From Bacteroidota bacterium (lineage in GTDB: Bacteria; Bacteroidota; Bacteroidia; Chitinophagales; Saprospiraceae), in NCBI GenBank assembly GCA_029557915.1, contig JAKQHS010000181.1, positions 1-32,388 on the forward strand: a stretch of DNA of 32,388 bases, read 5' to 3'. Of the stretch, positions 31,177 through 32,388 are shown piece by piece; the stretch's first letter is position 1; each line of letters begins with the position of its first letter. The position numbers and the translations under genes were made by a program. The notes under the pieces are model-generated. The model was not told the origin of the DNA, made no database searches, and worked only from the letters and a program-made list of their open reading frames with translations.

Positions 31177-32388
31177 CTATCTTTTGAAAATCCGAGCCAG
31201 TCCCCTTCCTTTTTCTGTCTTTAATTCCACGAAATAGATTCCTGTGGGCAGGTAGTCCATCGGGATCGTGATGACCTCTCCCCCGGTTTTAAATGATTTT
31301 ATAACCTGTCCGCTGGGCAGGATTAAACTGACCTGTTTTGTATGGAAGGGTTGGTGAAAGGCGACCTGAAGGGTTTGCCGGCTGCCGGTATAAATAATTT
31401 TAAACAGCGAAGGATCCAACTCAGGAATAGCGGTCGTTGGAAGGGCGAGGTGGAAGGTGGCGCCCCGGATGGGATTTTCAGGTAAAAACCAGGGGTGACT
31501 GGCCCGGAAAGAATAACCTCCTGCCTGGGCCGGATTAAAGGATTCTATCGTGTATTCGGCACCGTTCGCTCCCGGAATGGAATTACCGTTCCGAAACCAG
31601 GTGTATTGAATTTCCTGGTTTTTCATAGGGGAACTAAGAACCACTTTGGAACCGGCTTGTATGACCAGGATCGTGTCCTTCCCGATCAGGCCCTGAGGAT
31701 ACCACCATAACTTGTGTGCAGGCAGGCCGGCATTCTGGGCCAGGTCGTCAAAGTCCAGCCGGTTGTTGATAATCACGACACGAAGAAAGTTTGGATTCGG
31801 GTCCCAGTTGGAAAAGTTTCCCAGCTCCGTGAGGAGGTTGTCTGAAAAATCCAGTATGACCGCTTTTTGAGGATTAAAATGGGCCGGGGACAATAAGCCG
31901 GTAAAGGCGTTCCCGCTTCCTTCGCAGTAAAGCATTTCGGGATAATGGCCCAATAGGGTATCCAGGTTGCCCGATAGTTTATTATTGTTGAAATTCAGGG
32001 AAATCAAATGAACCAGGGAGTCCAGTTTTGGCATGCTGCCTTCAAAGCTGTTGTTTGAAAAGGCGAGGCTTTCCAGCTGGACCAGTTTATTCAGCCAGGA
32101 CGGCAGGGCTCCGCTGAATTTGTTGTCGCTGATATCCAAACTAAGCAGGCCGGGCATTTCCGTTAACACTTCAGGGAAGGGTCCGGAAAGGTTGTTTTTA
32201 TTCAGATGCAGGTTACGCAGGCTCTTTAATTGGGCCAGGCTCGATGGGAGTCCTCCCTCCAGCCTGTTTTCACCCAGGTATAATTGGACCAACTGGGTGC
32301 AGGACCCCAATGAATCCGGGATAAGCCCCTGAATGCCGCTTCGCCTTAGATTGAGAACATTCAATTCGGTAAGCCGGCCAAGGGAATG
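31177..32388 (-). CDS. Leucine-rich-repeat protein with Ig-like and T9SS sorting domains (5' end beyond window)
   Basis: The C-terminal 403 residues of a secreted protein; the frame stays open to the right edge with an in-frame LRR (HSLGRLTELNVLNL). The first ~200 visible residues are plant-type LRRs of 24 residues, for example LRNLHLNKNNLSGPFPEVL and LLSLDISDNKFSGALPSWL. An Ig-like segment follows (about 235-300, with QYTWFRNGNSIPGANGAEY). The last ~75 residues are a type A T9SS C-terminal domain (SLILPSGQVIKSF, LPTGIYFVELKTEKG, final ARIFKR). This marks export through the type IX system to the surface. A binding or adhesion role is inferred. Confidence 0.85.
   Translation of the reverse strand, partial: HSLGRLTELNVLNLRRSGIQGLIPDSLGSCTQLVQLYLGENRLEGGLPSSLAQLKSLRNLHLNKNNLSGPFPEVLTEMPGLLSLDISDNKFSGALPSWLNKLVQLESLAFSNNSFEGSMPKLDSLVHLISLNFNNNKLSGNLDTLLGHYPEMLYCEGSGNAFTGLLSPAHFNPQKAVILDFSDNLLTELGNFSNWDPNPNFLRVVIINNRLDFDDLAQNAGLPAHKLWWYPQGLIGKDTILVIQAGSKVVLSSPMKNQEIQYTWFRNGNSIPGANGAEYTIESFNPAQAGGYSFRASHPWFLPENPIRGATFHLALPTTAIPELDPSLFKIIYTGSRQTLQVAFHQPFHTKQVSLILPSGQVIKSFKTGGEVITIPMDYLPTGIYFVELKTEKGRGLARIFKR

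Noticed and set aside
32362-32364. TTG as the start codon of the LRR protein
   Set aside because: The frame continues to the window edge through an in-frame LRR, so the gene is truncated by the window and this codon is internal.

Overview
The window looks like chromosomal DNA from a free-living member of the Bacteroidota, probably near the Saprospiria/Chitinophagia. Four things point there: a leucine-rich-repeat protein with a type IX secretion (T9SS) C-terminal domain, a Reg_prop/Y_Y_Y LytS-type sensor kinase with a LytTR regulator, a GSCFA protein, and a tRNA gene without encoded CCA. Several start regions also carry a TAnnTTTG-like -7 box, the Bacteroidota promoter pattern. This placement rests on gene content and style, not on a database search. 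I see no insertion sequence, integrase, phage gene or CRISPR array.

Layout. Positions 1-5.7 kb hold a PepSY membrane protein, a convergent pair for a secreted class-C-like serine hydrolase and a secreted cyanophycinase-like peptidase, an alpha/beta hydrolase, and a coupled pair for a sugar-phosphate-isomerase-like TIM barrel and a DinB protein. Positions 5.9-8.0 kb hold a secreted multidomain sialate O-acetylesterase. Positions 8.05-8.24 kb hold tRNA-Thr(CGU) with a decayed tandem copy beside it. Positions 8.4-10.1 kb hold two convergent secreted proteins of unknown function with a hairpin-rich terminator between them. Positions 10.6-13.5 kb are a four-gene sigma-factor locus: ECF sigma, a membrane anti-sigma-like protein with a HEAT-like domain, and two secreted DUF4097-like proteins.

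Positions 13.9-18.4 kb hold a GSCFA protein, then a translationally coupled pair for a protein of unknown function and a predicted cytosolic trypsin-like (HtrA-type) protease. The protease has a zinc ribbon and a C-terminal domain that resembles part of its partner. A secreted CotH-like protein follows on the other strand. Positions 18.8-26.7 kb hold a secreted beta-propeller, a DJ-1/PfpI plus formamidase-like operon, and two large lipoproteins (YncE-type propeller fused to a phosphoesterase, and a CehA/McbA-type PHP metallohydrolase). Positions 26.7-32.4 kb hold a SnoaL-like protein, the sensor kinase/LytTR pair and the LRR-T9SS protein, which runs off the right edge.

How it fits together. 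Most products are exported hydrolases or binding proteins (signal peptides, lipoboxes, a T9SS tail), so the region reads as a scavenging and cell-surface set with two regulatory modules. The candidate for an undescribed system is the coupled pair at 14949-17359, a predicted intracellular protease and its partner. The non-coding DNA also holds patterns worth checking: 7-bp tandem repeats at three intergenic sites, similar hairpins just upstream of both beta-propeller genes, mutually exclusive hairpins between convergent genes, and a decayed tRNA duplicate.
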